A stretch of 25,000 bases of DNA from Owenia fusiformis (GCA_903813345.2 CAIIXF020000297.1:1-25000), one strand, 5' to 3'. Positions 1-11,436 are shown, counted from the first letter of the stretch. Notes: a model not told the origin generated them from the letters alone. A program made the numbers and translations.

Positions 1-102
1 TTTTACGATTTTAATACTTAGAAGGAGTCCATTGAAGGCCCGCATCTCATCAATCGTGACATCCTTCCAGTCACCTTTTCGACTGATCTGCGAGACTATA
101 AG
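1..102 (-). pseudogene. piggyBac-like transposase fragment, N-terminal part, cut by window edge
   Basis: Thirty-four codons are open on the minus strand, after a TGA at 103-105 and running off the left edge. The peptide includes GDWKDVTIDEMRAFNGLLL. This fits the segment ahead of the catalytic core of piggyBac (DDE_Tnp_1_7) transposases, where a Trp is followed by a 'ts-E-hkaFhGlhh' pattern. PiggyBac transposases cut and paste DNA at TTAA sites in the nucleus. No catalytic Asp lies in the visible part; it would be beyond position 1. The usual Gly-Ile after the hydrophobic run reads as SIKIVK, so the copy may be decayed. The family call rests on this one motif. No start codon or splice acceptor was settled. 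Confidence 0.5.
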
Positions 103-371
103 TCATTGTATAATTTTTTGTTGTTGATTTGAATACAGAAGGCTCCTTTGTTTAAGCAGAAGAGCACAACGCAGACTGTATACTAGCACCAGTATTTTTA
201 ATGGGATAAGATGTTTTTGTATCAAAATAGAGTTAATTATCCAACAATGATTTTTGTATTTGTCCTGCTACCTTTTAACTTTTTCTCAATCTCTCTCCTT
301 ATTATTGCATTATTTTTACTCCTTGTTATTGCATACAAGGTGTACAGGGAATACGAAGTATGCAATGTTTA

Positions 372-1007
372 TACAGGGTGTCAAATGGCGTTGTGACCCC
401 CCTCCACGGCATAAACTAGGAAAGATACACACACATACCATATACCATTGGAAAGAGCATTTAATTGTTGTTAACATGTGAAAAGATGAAGATGCATGAT
501 GGAAAATAAGATCTATTTTCAACTTACTTTTAAAAGTGAGTATGACCCCCTTGGGCAGCCTTAACCGCTGCCAATCTAGCCGGATATGAAGCTAAAAGGG
601 AATGGAAAAGGGCTGTGTCTTTCTCAAGAGATTTTAATACTTCGTAATGAAACTAGCACCCTCATTCTCTATATGCAATACACCTTATTCTGTCTCTATA
701 TCGCTGATTATCATCATCAAAAAGTTGTTTTGTCATCTTTCTTTCAACTGTGAACTAGCTTTAGTCTAAATAAATAAAATAAGGCACTACACTTTACAGT
801 CAGCCACTTCTCAAAAATCATTGAAATAGAGCACTACACTAGTACATTTCAAATGCATGTAACACTATGTAGCAATATCTGACCTAGGTCATCTAGGGTT
901 TATTTTATCCAGAATTGAATGCTCTTTCCAATGACATACATAATGTGTAGGTACCTTTCTAAGTTTATGCTGTGGAAGGGGGGCACAACGCCATTTGACA
1001 CCCTGTA
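372..1007. mobile_element. MITE-like element with about 90-bp terminal inverted repeats
   Basis: The left end TACAGGGTGTCAAATGGCG (from 372) recurs as reverse complement at the right end, finishing at 1007. The match continues inward for about 90 bases on each side (about 374-465 and 912-1005) with scattered mismatches and small indels. Both ends are flanked by TA, extendable to TATA, as expected for the TA target duplication of Tc1/mariner-type elements. The interior, about 440 bases, has no transposase-like frame, so it would be non-autonomous. Short overlapping frames at 211-522 arise from the terminal repeat and do not look like genes. Superfamily assignment from the ends is an inference. 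Confidence 0.75.
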
Positions 1008-4000
1008 TACTATTTAGAATAACTTATTGCTTTTGATCCCCCCTATGTTGATAAAAAAGTGAAATAGAAATATGTGGCAAACTGATCATGAAAGAATCTG
1101 TATCCTTAGAGAAATGAAGACATCTTTTTCCTCACACAATGAAGCATGAAACCAACTCCTTGTGGCCCCTTCATCCATATTGCATGCGAAAAAAATGTTA
1201 CCTTTAAAACAGGAAGCACATTCAGTGGGGTCTGAAAAACAACCTTAAACAAACATTGAAATTGGACAGCAAGGATTATTTGAGTGTAATTTCAGAATGG
1301 TTCCACCGAAGAAGTTCAGTCTTTAATTTCTTCTTTTTTAAAAATGTATCAAAATTGCTTGGTAGAATATCTGTTTCTTTAATGCTTTCCCTTGTTATGT
1401 CTTCAACACCAGAATCTCGCGAATTCCTTTATATTAACTTAGGGGTAATAAGATCACTTTCCTGTACATCAAAAAAAGAATATGAATTTGCATTTTCATT
1501 GAGATAAATTTAGAATACATTTCTTTAACATAAGTGACAAAATTAAAATAAAAGTCCTTATGAATGCTGTTTTTTGTACCCCTCTACTAATGGTCTTCAA
1601 TAATCTTTTCAAAATGAGAAACTCCATGGAGGTTTCTACTGCTGGAGATCATAATGTACTTAAACTTTTAATATTTGGTTTATCATTTTTAAAAGACTAT
1701 ATGTCAATCACATGTTTTATAAAACTTATATCAATTTTTCTTTTTCAAGAATGACTTATATGCCAGTATTTTGTATACATACTGTTTATTTGTTTTATAT
1801 TATCAACAGTAATAATGAACATTGTGTTAAATTATGAGAAGGATCGGGTTCAAAATAAAATGGTGATGCTGTTTGGAGTTAGGCCTAGTTGTATCTGTGT
1901 CTTTTTCGAGGATTGTTGTCAGTGGGTTGAGCGTTTTTCTGTTATATTTTTCTCTTCAGTATTTTGACAATCTGAGATGATGCATAATTTTCTCTGTTTA
2001 TTGCTTTTTTGTTTTTTTTGGAAGTTGAGATAAACATGAAGTTCCAAGCAAGCCAGTCTCTTGATCGATGAAATTTTTGATTTTCAAATTCATAAATTTC
2101 TGGGTGAGGTTACATGTATTTACTATCAACAGATTTGGTAACATCATCTACCATCTACTGATCTAGGGCTAGTAGATCTAGTCTACAGCCATAGGATAGG
2201 CATAGGCCTTAGCTTAGAATTATTGTGAGATGTTCACCAGATCAATTGCTGCACACTTTATGTTGCATAACAAGTTTTATTCTCACTGTATCTGATGCGT
2301 GAGGGTAAACCTGCCTTGTAGCAGGCTCGAAAAGACATAATGTTAACAACATTGTTAAGTCAAACATTGTTTTTTTTTAGAAGTTTAAACATTTGTGGAA
2401 AAATTGGCTTTCCTAGCAACTGACATGGAAACGTGGAATTTCCTTAATTAAATCCCTGATTCGTCAGGTTTTAACATATTTTTAAATTAATGGAATTGGA
2501 GGATGTATAATTTGATAGAATAAACAGTTATTCTTGGTTAGAAAAATTATTTTAAGAAGAAAAATAACGAAATCATAAGGGAATCCCATGGAAATCTCTG
2601 AACTCACAGCAGGCATAGCGATAGACCGGGACTCTCCAAGAGTTACATTAACGCTAGCGTTTTGGTTTTGAGACTTCTGAAATCGTCCCTCTTTGCAAAA
2701 CTAATTCCAAACCCTAGTGATGTGGCATTTGTATCATAAATACACACAATTTGTAATCATTCTGTAGGCCTAGGGCACATTTCAATGTCATATCAAGCCT
2801 CTCTTCAATTAACATATTCTTCCAGATTGTGGTTAGTAGTAACATTTCTATCTGGGAAGTGATCTGAAAAAAATGTTGGTGCCTCAAAGTTTTATTTTAG
2901 CAGCTAAATTTTTGGGAAATCACCCCCGGTGTCTGTACCTTAACAGAGTGAGTTTAAAATGCACTTAGCTCTTAACAATGCTGTCGAGGCAATATTAGAG
3001 ATACTAGAAAATGATTTTGTGCAACCACATTTTCGTTTTATACGTATAATTTTCAATTATTACTGCATTTGAGTGTTAATAAAATTTGGGAGTTTTAAAG
3101 ATGGCTGCTTTAGCGCCAGTGAGGAGTGAAGAGATCTGGAAATCTCACAATATCATGCCATGCCACAGGCCTTGGTCAATGATGTACTGGAATCTGGTTA
3201 TTATAACCTAGTATCAACTTTATGGTGCGAAGCGAACAAAATGTTTACTTGCCAGTGCCTTCCAAATTCCATTTGAATAACTATAGAAATATATTTTTCC
3301 TTTAAAAATCTTATAAATATAAAATTCTCAATCTGATATTGTTAAAGTTACCATGTGACTTCCCTGCTCTATGTCCCAACTCATTGTCAAATGTTTCCGT
3401 GTATTCTATGTATCTGGCAACCACATCCTATGGCTCCTTGAAAATAGTCAGCCACTTTAAAGACCATGGTCCGTTCACAGTGTAAATTTTCTACCAAACA
3501 AATATTGATGGAAATTTTTCACTGCTACCACACTGATTAACAGTTCTTTTCTTGTGACTTAGTAATTTTCTTTACTTTAGACATCTGCTGGCCTCCATAG
3601 GCTAAAACCACTTGACCCATGTAAACAGCTGCAACATGGGATATATGCCTCACGCTGTTACTATGCTATCAGTTGTGTTATATGACAGTAGTAGACAAGC
3701 TTCCAAGTACATATATCTATGCATGCTCAATAAGAAATAAACTCACCACTGATACAAAAAAATGTCAATTTGTTCCCGAGTAAGTGAAGTGTGAGGAAAT
3801 AAGTAAAGGTTTATTTTGTCCATCTGGGTCCTAAACTGAGATTGGTTTTCAGTGATTAGTTCAATATCTCTATTCAATTTTTTAGAATTTTTTGATGACT
3901 GGTTTAAGAGAAACATTTGTTCAAAAAGTTCACCATATCGATACCAATCCTTTGATTTTTTTCAAGAACATAAACACTGATTTGTAACTGTAGATTATGA

Positions 4001-4138
4001 AATGTACAATAAACAATACATTCTCAATTCTTTACATTATTGCCCTTTCCTCTGCATTCCTTGGTGCAACAAGGGGATCACATTTTGTACTCAGGGGTTG
4101 TGTAGGTTCTGTGGTTTGATCTGTTGTCAATACATGTT
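1008..4138. other. gene-free stretch, AT-rich
   Basis: No convincing gene, RNA gene or repeat array was seen. A 2160-2215 patch is rich in CTAG/GGCCTA words, a texture common in some marine invertebrate introns. At 3102 an ATG sits in a good Kozak context (aagATGGct) and opens 36 codons, but no splice donor or family resemblance supports it. The frames at 1256-1507 and 1560-1754 have low-complexity composition and are probably chance. Confidence 0.5.
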
Positions 4139-4476
4139 TCATTTTTGTACTGAATCAGTGGAAGTAGAAGGACGTACTGCTCCAGATGATGTTTGAACAG
4201 TATCAGCAACGTTTGATGAAGATGAATAAGCTGTAACACTCGGGCGAGTTGAAGATGAAGAACATGCTGCAACACTGCGAGTTAAGAGAAGAACATGCTG
4301 CAACGCTGCAAGTTGAAGATGAAGACGATGATAAACTGAGGACCTCATGATGAGACAACCAGCGACCATGATGATGAGTTGGAATAGCTGATTTTGCCAT
4401 CTGAGCAAGATGCCTCTTAGAATAAATCCTGTCGCCTGGCTTTGCACAGTTATTTCCTCTAACTTTTCTGTTCCTA
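4139..4476 (-). pseudogene. Ser-rich terminal exon of unknown gene, frameshifted
   Basis: On the minus strand a pyrimidine-rich acceptor (CTTGTTGTTTCAG, ending at 4477) opens a frame containing GDRIYSKRHLAQMAKSAIPT, then a His-rich patch and a Ser run. This looks like protein, but I do not recognise the family. The frame is broken inside a 33/31-bp tandem repeat (4248-4324): the 31-bp unit has lost two bases. Beyond it the Ser/Thr-rich tail continues in another frame (motifs VAACSSSSTRPSVTAYSSSS) to a TGA at 4139. Protein-like character on both sides of the break points to a recently broken exon rather than chance. No upstream exon was found. It could be the C-terminus of a mobile-element gene, like other remnants here. 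Confidence 0.4.
4248..4324. repeat. 33-bp tandem repeat, 2.4 copies, causing a frameshift
   Basis: Unit 1 (4248-4280) is 33 bp, unit 2 (4281-4311) is 31 bp, followed by a 13-bp partial copy. Units share GAACATGCTGCAAC and CTGC-A-GTT. The first period is a multiple of three and the second is not, so the repeat changes the reading frame of the overlapping minus-strand exon. Confidence 0.7.
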
Positions 4477-5421
4477 CTGAAACAACAAGTTTTAAATATA
4501 TATATTTGATGAGAAATATACTTTTACTCATACAGAACAATTAAGTTTATTGATTCTGAGTCTTTATATCCCATTTAAATTGGAATTATATAGAAACACT
4601 CAGAAAAATGCACAACTAAGATTCTTTGTTGTTCTGAGAATGCTTCTTGCACTGTTTCTGCTTCGATTTTAGCATTAATCTTTTGGAAGTATTACCTCAC
4701 AAATTTTATTCTCATGGTTCATTCCTAATCTAAAACTGATTTATTCATTTATTTGTATTTACAAAAACAGAAAACAGATTAATAACAAATGCATAATATC
4801 TATCTTGTCCTACATGTTCTAGAACTCATTTTTATGCATATTTATTCCACTGTACTTTGGTCACCAAAGGTCCTCTATGCAACACATGACTAGTGTCCTA
4901 GTATTGTCAAAAGATGGCAGCATGTGACTGAGTTGTGTCCAAACAATTTTCGGACTATACCATAAGTGAGATGTCCAGGCTTTACGAGGACGATTCTCAA
5001 AAATAAAAATTATTTAGTATTTTGAGAAGCTGATCTCAGAAGTCTTTATAAACAATAGTTCTGTCAAAAAATGATTAATTTAAATTACATAAGGTTTGGA
5101 ATGAAAGTGCCCCGTCCATATTTCATATTTGATTAAAAATAATTAGTGCATTTGGCAAATAGAATCTTTTTTATTGTAGTTTATTCAAAATATTCCTATG
5201 CTGGCTGTACTAATTCTTCAAAACTTCCAGTCATTGACGTCATTGATTTGACTCAATTGCAAAGAAAATCTACAATTATCGTGCTTTGGAGTCACCATCA
5301 GCCAGTGATTAGGGAATAGTTAGCAAGGATATAGCGGGAAGCGATACACTGTTCTAGTTCATTGTGTACCAAGATTTACTGCGTATCACTATTTTATGTC
5401 CTAGGTTTTCTAAAGTTAATG
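4477..5421. other. gene-free stretch
   Basis: AT-rich sequence with no frame that looks like protein, no tandem array and no inverted termini that I could see. It may be intron or spacer upstream (on minus) of the exon ending at 4476. Confidence 0.4.
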
Positions 5422-5484
5422 AATATATAAGCACAAATGCCAAAGGGAAGGGTGACTAAAAACTTTAAAGAAACCCAACAAGAA
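5422..5484 (+). repeat. 63-bp dispersed repeat with start codon, copy 1
   Basis: This block is identical over 63 bases to 22593-22655, although the flanks differ. On the plus strand it contains an ATG (5438) that reads MPKGRVTKNFKETQQE. In this copy the frame continues as KQT and then meets ACT|GTAAGT, a good splice donor (GT at 5494). In the other copy the frame ends after eight more codons. It could be the first coding exon of a dispersed mobile element or retroposed gene. The protein is not recognised. Confidence 0.6.
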
Positions 5485-5710
5485 AAGCAAACTGTAAGTG
5501 TGAATCTGTCATAAGAAAAGTAGACCCTATATATCCCAAAACCATGATCTAACGTGAAAAGAAACAATGTCTAACATCCCCCTCCCCCCTCCAATCGAGA
5601 ACCAATATCACAATCCAGGACCAGAACACTAAGGGACATTTATTTGTAATTTGTTTGTATATATTGAGATATTTGTAAGATTTGTTGAGAAGCAAGACCT
5701 TGTAGAAGGA

Positions 5711-6095
5711 GCTATTGTGTCAGTTCGGTTTAATCACTGACCACAGATAGTTCCAGGAAGACTTCCATTGCATCGAGCAGTGAGGATACTAAGCTCAGGA
5801 GCAAGAGGAGCCAGGCTAAAGAGCCCAAGGAGCCAAACCAAAGTGAAGAGCTATAGGAGCTGAGCAAAGAGCCAGTGTCAGCTATTGTGTCAGTTCTGTT
5901 TCACCACTGACAACATATAGTTCCAGGAAGACTTCAAAAGCATCGAGCTGGTAGGAGCCTTCACAATAAGCAAGAACCTGAGGAGCCGGGTAAAGAGCCA
6001 GAGGAGCCAAGCTCAAGAGCAACAGGAGCCAGGCTAAAGAGCCCTAGAAGTCAAACCAAAGTAAAGAACCAGAGGAGCTGAGTAGAGCAGTGAGA
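5711..6095. repeat. Imperfect tandem duplication (period about 170 bp) with GAGCC-rich microrepeats
   Basis: GCTATTGTGTCAGTTC occurs at 5711 and 5881, followed in both copies by a 'ttccaggaagacttc' block and then variable numbers of 'agaggagccaggctaaagagcc'-like words. The second copy is longer because the AAGAGC/GGAGCC words are expanded (6000-6080). No frame is convincing, and the purine-rich strand composition suggests slippage. Just upstream, 5567-5632 reads 21 proline-rich codons from an ATG, too short to judge. Confidence 0.6.
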
Positions 6096-6402
6096 TTAGT
6101 GAGATCTTGATGTATTGAGTAATTTTTATTATTTTTGTCGGCTGTGGGAATCCGATCATGAGAAATCAATTAATTCTACTTGTAACAGGTATTCCAGAGG
6201 AATCACATGCCGAGTAGAACTGCCAGAAACGCCTGCACCACTCTGCTTCAGTTTCAAGTTTTTCCAGCTCGCTTATAACTCCCTCGCTAAATGTGAGTTG
6301 CGCGTATATGTTTCTTCACTCTGTCCCTCAACTCACATATATGCTTGACTGCTGGATTCGTGTTACCTTCCTGAGGCACCTTTATCCACACCTCCTGTCG
6401 AG

Positions 6403-6835
6403 GTAATTAGATGTTAGATTATCCCATTCACAGTCTCTGGGACTACAGGCTAGAGCCATACTCCTGTTAATTGTCACCATGATTGTAGCACTTTTTCTTT
6501 CCCCTTTATTGTAATTAGATGTTAGATTATCCCATTCCCAGTCTCTGGGACTACAGGCTAGAGCCATACTCCTGTTAATTGTCACCATGATTGTAGCACT
6601 TTTTCTTTCCCCTTTATTGTAATTAGATGTTAGATTATCCCATTCCCAGTCTCTGGGACTACAGGCTAGAGCCATACTCCTGTTAATTGTCACCATGATT
6701 GTAGCACTTTTTCTTTCCCCTTTTGTAATTAGATGTTAGATTATCCCATTCCCAGTCTCTGGGACTACAGGCTAGAGTCATACTCCTGTTAATTGTCACT
6801 ATGATTGTAGCACCTTTTTCTTTCCCCCTTTATTG
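6403..6835. repeat. 108-bp minisatellite, four copies
   Basis: Copies begin at 6403, 6511, 6619 and 6725 with GTAATTAGATGTTAGATTAT and are nearly identical; the last period is 106 bp. Each contains CCCAG-TCT-CTGGG, able to form a short hairpin. Because 108 is a multiple of three, the minus strand shows an apparent 104-residue protein with a 36-residue repeat (6382-6696). I treat that as a by-product of the array. The near-identity of the copies implies recent amplification or homogenisation. Confidence 0.9.
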
Positions 6836-8065
6836 AGGCTGAGTAGATATAAGTTTCTAGATATAAAGTCTGCTTTTTATATTATTATATTATTGGCAGC
6901 TCCAGGGGATATACCTGGCTTGATGTGTGTCTGAAATATGTGTGTCATAATAATATATAGTCCTATTTTGTTTTTTCAAAATATGCATAACATTTATTAC
7001 AATAATAGAGTTCAAAAAATGTTTTTTAACTCAGGGATTCCAAATCCCTTATATCTGAGCAATCCATTACTAGATGTAACTTTGGCATTAAGAATCGCTG
7101 ACATATTCCTACTTATTCAATACCCTCAGCTAGATCAGAGATTGAACGCTTTGACAACATATTTATAATATCTCAATATTTTAATACCACTTCAAGTTTT
7201 TTTCTCAATAAGATTTGCTGTCATGGCAGTTGCTATGACTTACTTAGCAGCCTGATGCCAATACTGCTGAAATAGCAAAATATGCTTATGGGAAAGTTAA
7301 CTTTGGCTTTGAGGTGGAGCAAAATCATCATAAAGTTTATTGTCAACTTTATTGACATAAACAGACGTTTAATATGTCTACCATTTTGATCAATTGTAGC
7401 CTCAGTTGTAGCCCTCAATTGAAACATTATCAAAGCAAGTCAAGAATGGACGATATTGATATGACATCATAACAATATTGTAGAAAATACATGGATACGC
7501 GTGGCAACAAAGCTCCATTGGTATTACGTCACAGCTTAGTTTTGTAGAATGAGCATGGATACTCATAGCAACGGTGTATCTGTTGCTATGTTGTTGATGT
7601 TTATAAGCCAGTGATTTCACAAGTAAATCTCATCTTGCCTTTGTGACTTTTTAGGATGAAAGATGGCAACATCTTGCATGGAATAAAGATGGCTGTATCT
7701 TGATTAGTCATATGAGAAAACATACTACACTGCAATGTGAGAAACCAACATACGATTTAATCTGATTTGATGCATAAATATGCTGAAACATATAAATAAT
7801 TTCAGCTTATTCTGACCATAACCAAAGGCCCAGTCAATGAATAATTATAATCATCGGTGATATATTTTACAATATATATTGATATACAATTACAATATAT
7901 CATAGAATCTTGATGCTTATTTCTTAAAAAAACAAGGAATTACAAAAAACATAAAATATTAAATTACAACTAAGGAATAACCTGATTGAAAAAGTAAAAT
8001 ATGCAATAAAAGATTAGTTTACGAACAAATGGACAAGAATCAAGAGATTTTCCTTGTCTGTTTAT
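6836..8065. other. gene-free stretch with a weak internal duplication
   Basis: No convincing gene. A diverged duplication with about 63-70 bp spacing covers 7450-7580 (shared words 'catggata' plus 'gcaac', and 'tttgtag' or 'attgtag'). An AT-only patch of alternating ATAT/ATTGAT lies at 7858-7905. The minus frame 7402-7620 overlaps the duplication and is probably not a gene. Confidence 0.4.
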
Positions 8066-8380
8066 TTAGAAGATGATGACACAATGAGTTGAATGTTTTT
8101 TAGCACTTAAATATATTCCACAAAAGTTACCATTATTAGCCATGAGAGCAACTGGATTGTTGCCTGTTCTGTGGGTGTTTATAAAACAGAAGATGTCTTC
8201 CCGCCTCTTGCAGGCCAGCACTTGGGACGGGATTGTCATCCGCATACATAAAGGTGCCAATCTTATCTATTCCTGTTAGATGTGTGATTTGTGTTTGAAT
8301 AGCCTTCTTTGGTAGAATATATCTCATGAGTGTTTTTTCTCTCATCTGAGCAACGATTTGAATGATGTCATCCTCCTTTT
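8066..8380 (-). pseudogene. DEDDh (DnaQ-like) exonuclease pseudo-exon, frameshifted
   Basis: A good acceptor (TTGAATAATTTCAG, ending 8381) opens a minus-strand frame beginning KEDDIIQIVAQMREKTLMRY, then ILPKKAIQTQITHLTGI and MYADDNPVPS. This is the pattern of DnaQ-type DEDDh 3'-5' exonucleases: the core strand after the metal site, 'Y-hhP...I...hTGI', then 'M...G.PVPS..EAL..F'. After LQEA (about 8200) the frame breaks, and the next family motif appears in a second frame as NPVALMANNGNF, where the usual 'hvAHNG..FD' has lost its His and Asp. That frame ends at 8066. The first catalytic Asp-x-Glu would lie in an upstream exon, which I did not find. Such exonuclease genes, including relatives of the PML exonuclease-like domain, are expanded in marine invertebrates. 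This copy is almost certainly dead. Confidence 0.6.
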
Positions 8381-9311
8381 CTGAAATTATTCAATGAAAA
8401 TAATTTGCAGATTTCAAACAGAGCTACTTTATGTGTAGCTCTGTATTATGCTGTCAAGTAATACAATGGATGATACGTGGATATACAACAGAGATATTTA
8501 GTTCATTCATAAAAATTCTTTTTCTGACAAATAAACACAGATATGCTCACTGTTATTAGTTAGGGGCTGAGGGGAAATAATTTACACTATTTCCTGAAAA
8601 TATGGTAGTCACTGTTTGTTTTATTATAGACCCCTCTTGTTGACTGTATAAAAATGTAAAAATAATACATGTGCACATATTGCATTTTAGACCAATGTGC
8701 CAGTTAAATGTTGTAATTTTGTATTAAGTGATGAATGTTTGTTTTTTGGCTATTTCTTGAGCAGAGACCTAAGTATTTGTAACCCTAAATCAGAGTCTGT
8801 CGTCCTTTTCAGCTCTTGTAATGAATGCCTCCTGGCCAATTTCTTTCTCCTTGGCTTCTCACATGTGAACTGGCTATTTTCTACTGGCTTATTATTGGCA
8901 TATTGTATTTTTTCTCTATGAAATGTTCGCCATCTATATGTTTTCAAAATGATTTACTTATATACATCACTTATTCATTACATGCTGATAGCTACAAATT
9001 ATTTGATCCAGAGTTTACTTGGCTTGAACTCCCTTCATAGCATAAAGATATGTCATTTATAGCAATAACCACCACTTGGCAAGGTTGAAGGACCGTTCAA
9101 ATTCATATCAGAAATATCTCAATGTCTCCCTCTTCAGTCATTCTAGACTTAAATAATAATGTGACTTTAATAACTCTATTGATTTATAGATCGTAAAATA
9201 TACCTAGACTTGAAAAATTTTCAAATCCGATGGGGCAAGGATTAAATATGAATATATAATGAGTTGGGATCAATATTTGCCACTAAGGCCAGTCCATTTA
9301 TTATAAAAGAG
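8381..9311. other. Mostly gene-free; one weak minus-strand coding candidate
   Basis: At 8750-8947 the minus strand has 65 open codons ending RTTDSDLGLQILRSLLKK and stop. The composition is basic and helix-prone and more protein-like than its neighbours, but I see no family and no clear acceptor. It lies upstream of the exonuclease pseudo-exon on the same strand, and whether it belongs to that gene is unknown. The plus-strand frames over the same bases are probably shadows. Confidence 0.25.
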
Positions 9312-11100
9312 TGTCATCGAGAAGGATATTCAAAAGAAAGGTTTGTATGAATCAGCTGTACTATTGGAACCCATAATTCCAAACTCCTAAACTTTATTCT
9401 TAAGCAGCACATATGCTGATTTAATTATATAACCTTTCCAGCAAACGTGATGGGTTATATAGGTGCATAACCTGTCAAGGTTTTTAATTTATCAAGTAAA
9501 ATTGGTTTTTATATTACACTGGCCATATGGCCATGTTTATTCTGGAAGACCTCAGGCATGTCAGGTATGGTTTATATTTTCTTGTAGGACATTTCAGCTG
9601 CCTGAAATAATGGATAGCAATATTAAATAATAGTACATGTTACCCGGTTACCCAGTTTTTACACAACCCAATACTGAAAATTGGTTTCCAATCAGGCACA
9701 GTAATGGCTGTTGAATGGTCGTAGATCAGCCATGTGATCAATTAAATGACCAACACAAAAACTACTAAAATGCATGTATGTAAAACTGAGTAAGGGCCTA
9801 ATACTGTGCTGATTGCTAATTGTTCCTTCGACTGCACAACCACCGGAATTTCAAAACCAACGGCGCAACCACTATACAATGAATGAAAAGCGTGCTTTCC
9901 ATGCGTGGTTGTAAAACTTCGCCTATTTGTTAGTATCCAGAAGTACAGATATTATTTGAAACCAAAAATCAAGTGCAAATAAAATAAAAATATCTATAGA
10001 TAAATAGCCTTAACAGTTAACTAATTTTCCAAAAAGTATTTTCATACTAAGAATCATTCTTGCTAATTCTTGCACCAGTTTCATTGCGCTACTCTTGCTT
10101 GTCATCGAGAAGGATATTCAAAAAAAGGTTTGTATGAATCAGCTGTACCATTGGAACCCATAATTCCAAACTCCTAAACTTTATTCTAAGCAGCACATAT
10201 GCTGATATAATTATATAACCTTTCCAGCAAATGTGATGGGTTATATAGGTGCATAACCTGTCAAGGATTTTAATTTATCAAGTAAAATTGGTTTTTATAT
10301 TACACTGGCCATATGGCCATATTTCTTCTGGAAGACCTCAGGCATGTCAGGTATGGTTTGTATTTTCTTGTAGGACATTTTAGCTGCCTGAAATAATGGA
10401 TAGCAATATTAAATAATAGTACATGTTACCCGGTTACCCAGTTTTTACACAAACCCAATACTGAAAATTGGTTTCCAATCAGGCACAGTAATGGCTGCTG
10501 AATGGTCGTAGATCAGCCATGTGATCAATTAAATGACCAACACAAAGACTACTAAAATGCATGTATGTAAAACTGAGTACGGGCCTAATACTGTGCTGAT
10601 TGCTAATTGTTCCTTCGACTGCACAACCACCAGAATTTCAAAACCAACGGCGCAACCACTATACAATGAATGAAAAGCGTGATTTCCATGCGTGGTTGTA
10701 AAAGTTCGCCTATTTGTTAGTATCCAGAAGTACAGATATAATTTGAAACCAAAAACCAAGTGCAAATAAAATAAAAATATCTATAGATAAATAGCCTTAA
10801 CAGTTACCTAATTTGCCAAAAAGTATTTTCATACACTTCTTAGAATCATTCTTGCAAATTTGTGCACCAGTTTCATTGCGCTACTCTCGCTTGTCATCGA
10901 GAAGGATATTCAAAAGAAAGTTTGTATGAATCAGCTGTACCATTGGAACCCATAATTCCAAACTCCTAAACTTTATTCTTAAGCAGCACATATGCTGATA
11001 TAATTATATAACCTTTCCAGCAAACGTGATGGGTTATATAGGTGCATAACCTGTCAAGGATTTTAATTTATCAAGTAAAATTGGTTTTTATATTACACTG
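9312..11100. repeat. 790-bp tandem repeat, 2.26 copies
   Basis: Three copies start with TGTCATCGAGAAGGATATTC at 9312, 10100 and 10892 (periods 788 and 792). Copies 1 and 2 are full length and differ by scattered substitutions and single-base indels. Copy 3 stops at about 11100, just before the palindrome GGCCATATGGCC. The unit contains 'ggttatataggtgcataacc' facing an upstream 'aattatataacc'. No coding frame is kept in both full copies, since the 78-codon minus frame at 10529-10765 is interrupted in copy 1. It could be a satellite seed or a tandemly duplicated non-autonomous element. Confidence 0.95.
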
Positions 11101-11436
11101 CTGTTTTAGAAGATTTAGAATCAACTAAATAAACTTCATAGGCATCAACAAGTAAAATATCAGAATATATCCATTATCTAAAATATGAGTTCCAATTTAA
11201 TGGATAGCCTCTGCCAATGAAATTGACTGGTCAATATGATGTGATATTTTTTCAAGTTTTTCTCAATCAGACAAAGATAAAGATTCATTTATTGGATGCT
11301 TTACTTTTTTTCCTTGATATTTTCGATTTATCCTGTAAACATTTATGCTTATACTTTTTTCACATGGTCTGTGTTTTTGGGATCCATCATGTTATTCTGG
11401 CAATTTAGTTTTTACATAAGAATAAAAGGTTGTGCC
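11101..11436. other. gene-free spacer between two repeat blocks
   Basis: The sequence diverges from the 790-bp unit at 11101 and becomes unrelated AT-rich DNA. The plus frame at 11217-11408 is hydrophobic and low-complexity and has no support as a gene. Confidence 0.4.

Noticed and set aside
316-522. Overlapping small frames at the left end of the MITE
   Set aside because: They arise from the terminal inverted repeat and read in several frames on both strands.
2639-2648. A single NF-kappaB-like site GGGACTCTCC
   Set aside because: One ten-base match in 25 kb is expected by chance and there is no nearby promoter.
3102-3212. A first exon starting at the Kozak-like ATG at 3102
   Set aside because: Only 36 codons, no splice donor of good quality, and no protein family; kept only as a note.
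6382-6696. A 104-residue minus-strand protein with a 36-residue repeat
   Set aside because: It coincides with a 108-bp minisatellite whose period is divisible by three, so the open frame follows from the array. No start context or family supports it.
6403-6835. A CRISPR array
   Set aside because: The units are contiguous 108-bp repeats without unique spacers, and the sequence is eukaryotic in character.
10529-10765. A 78-residue minus-strand frame in the 790-bp repeat
   Set aside because: The sister copy of the repeat interrupts this frame, so there is no sign it is kept.
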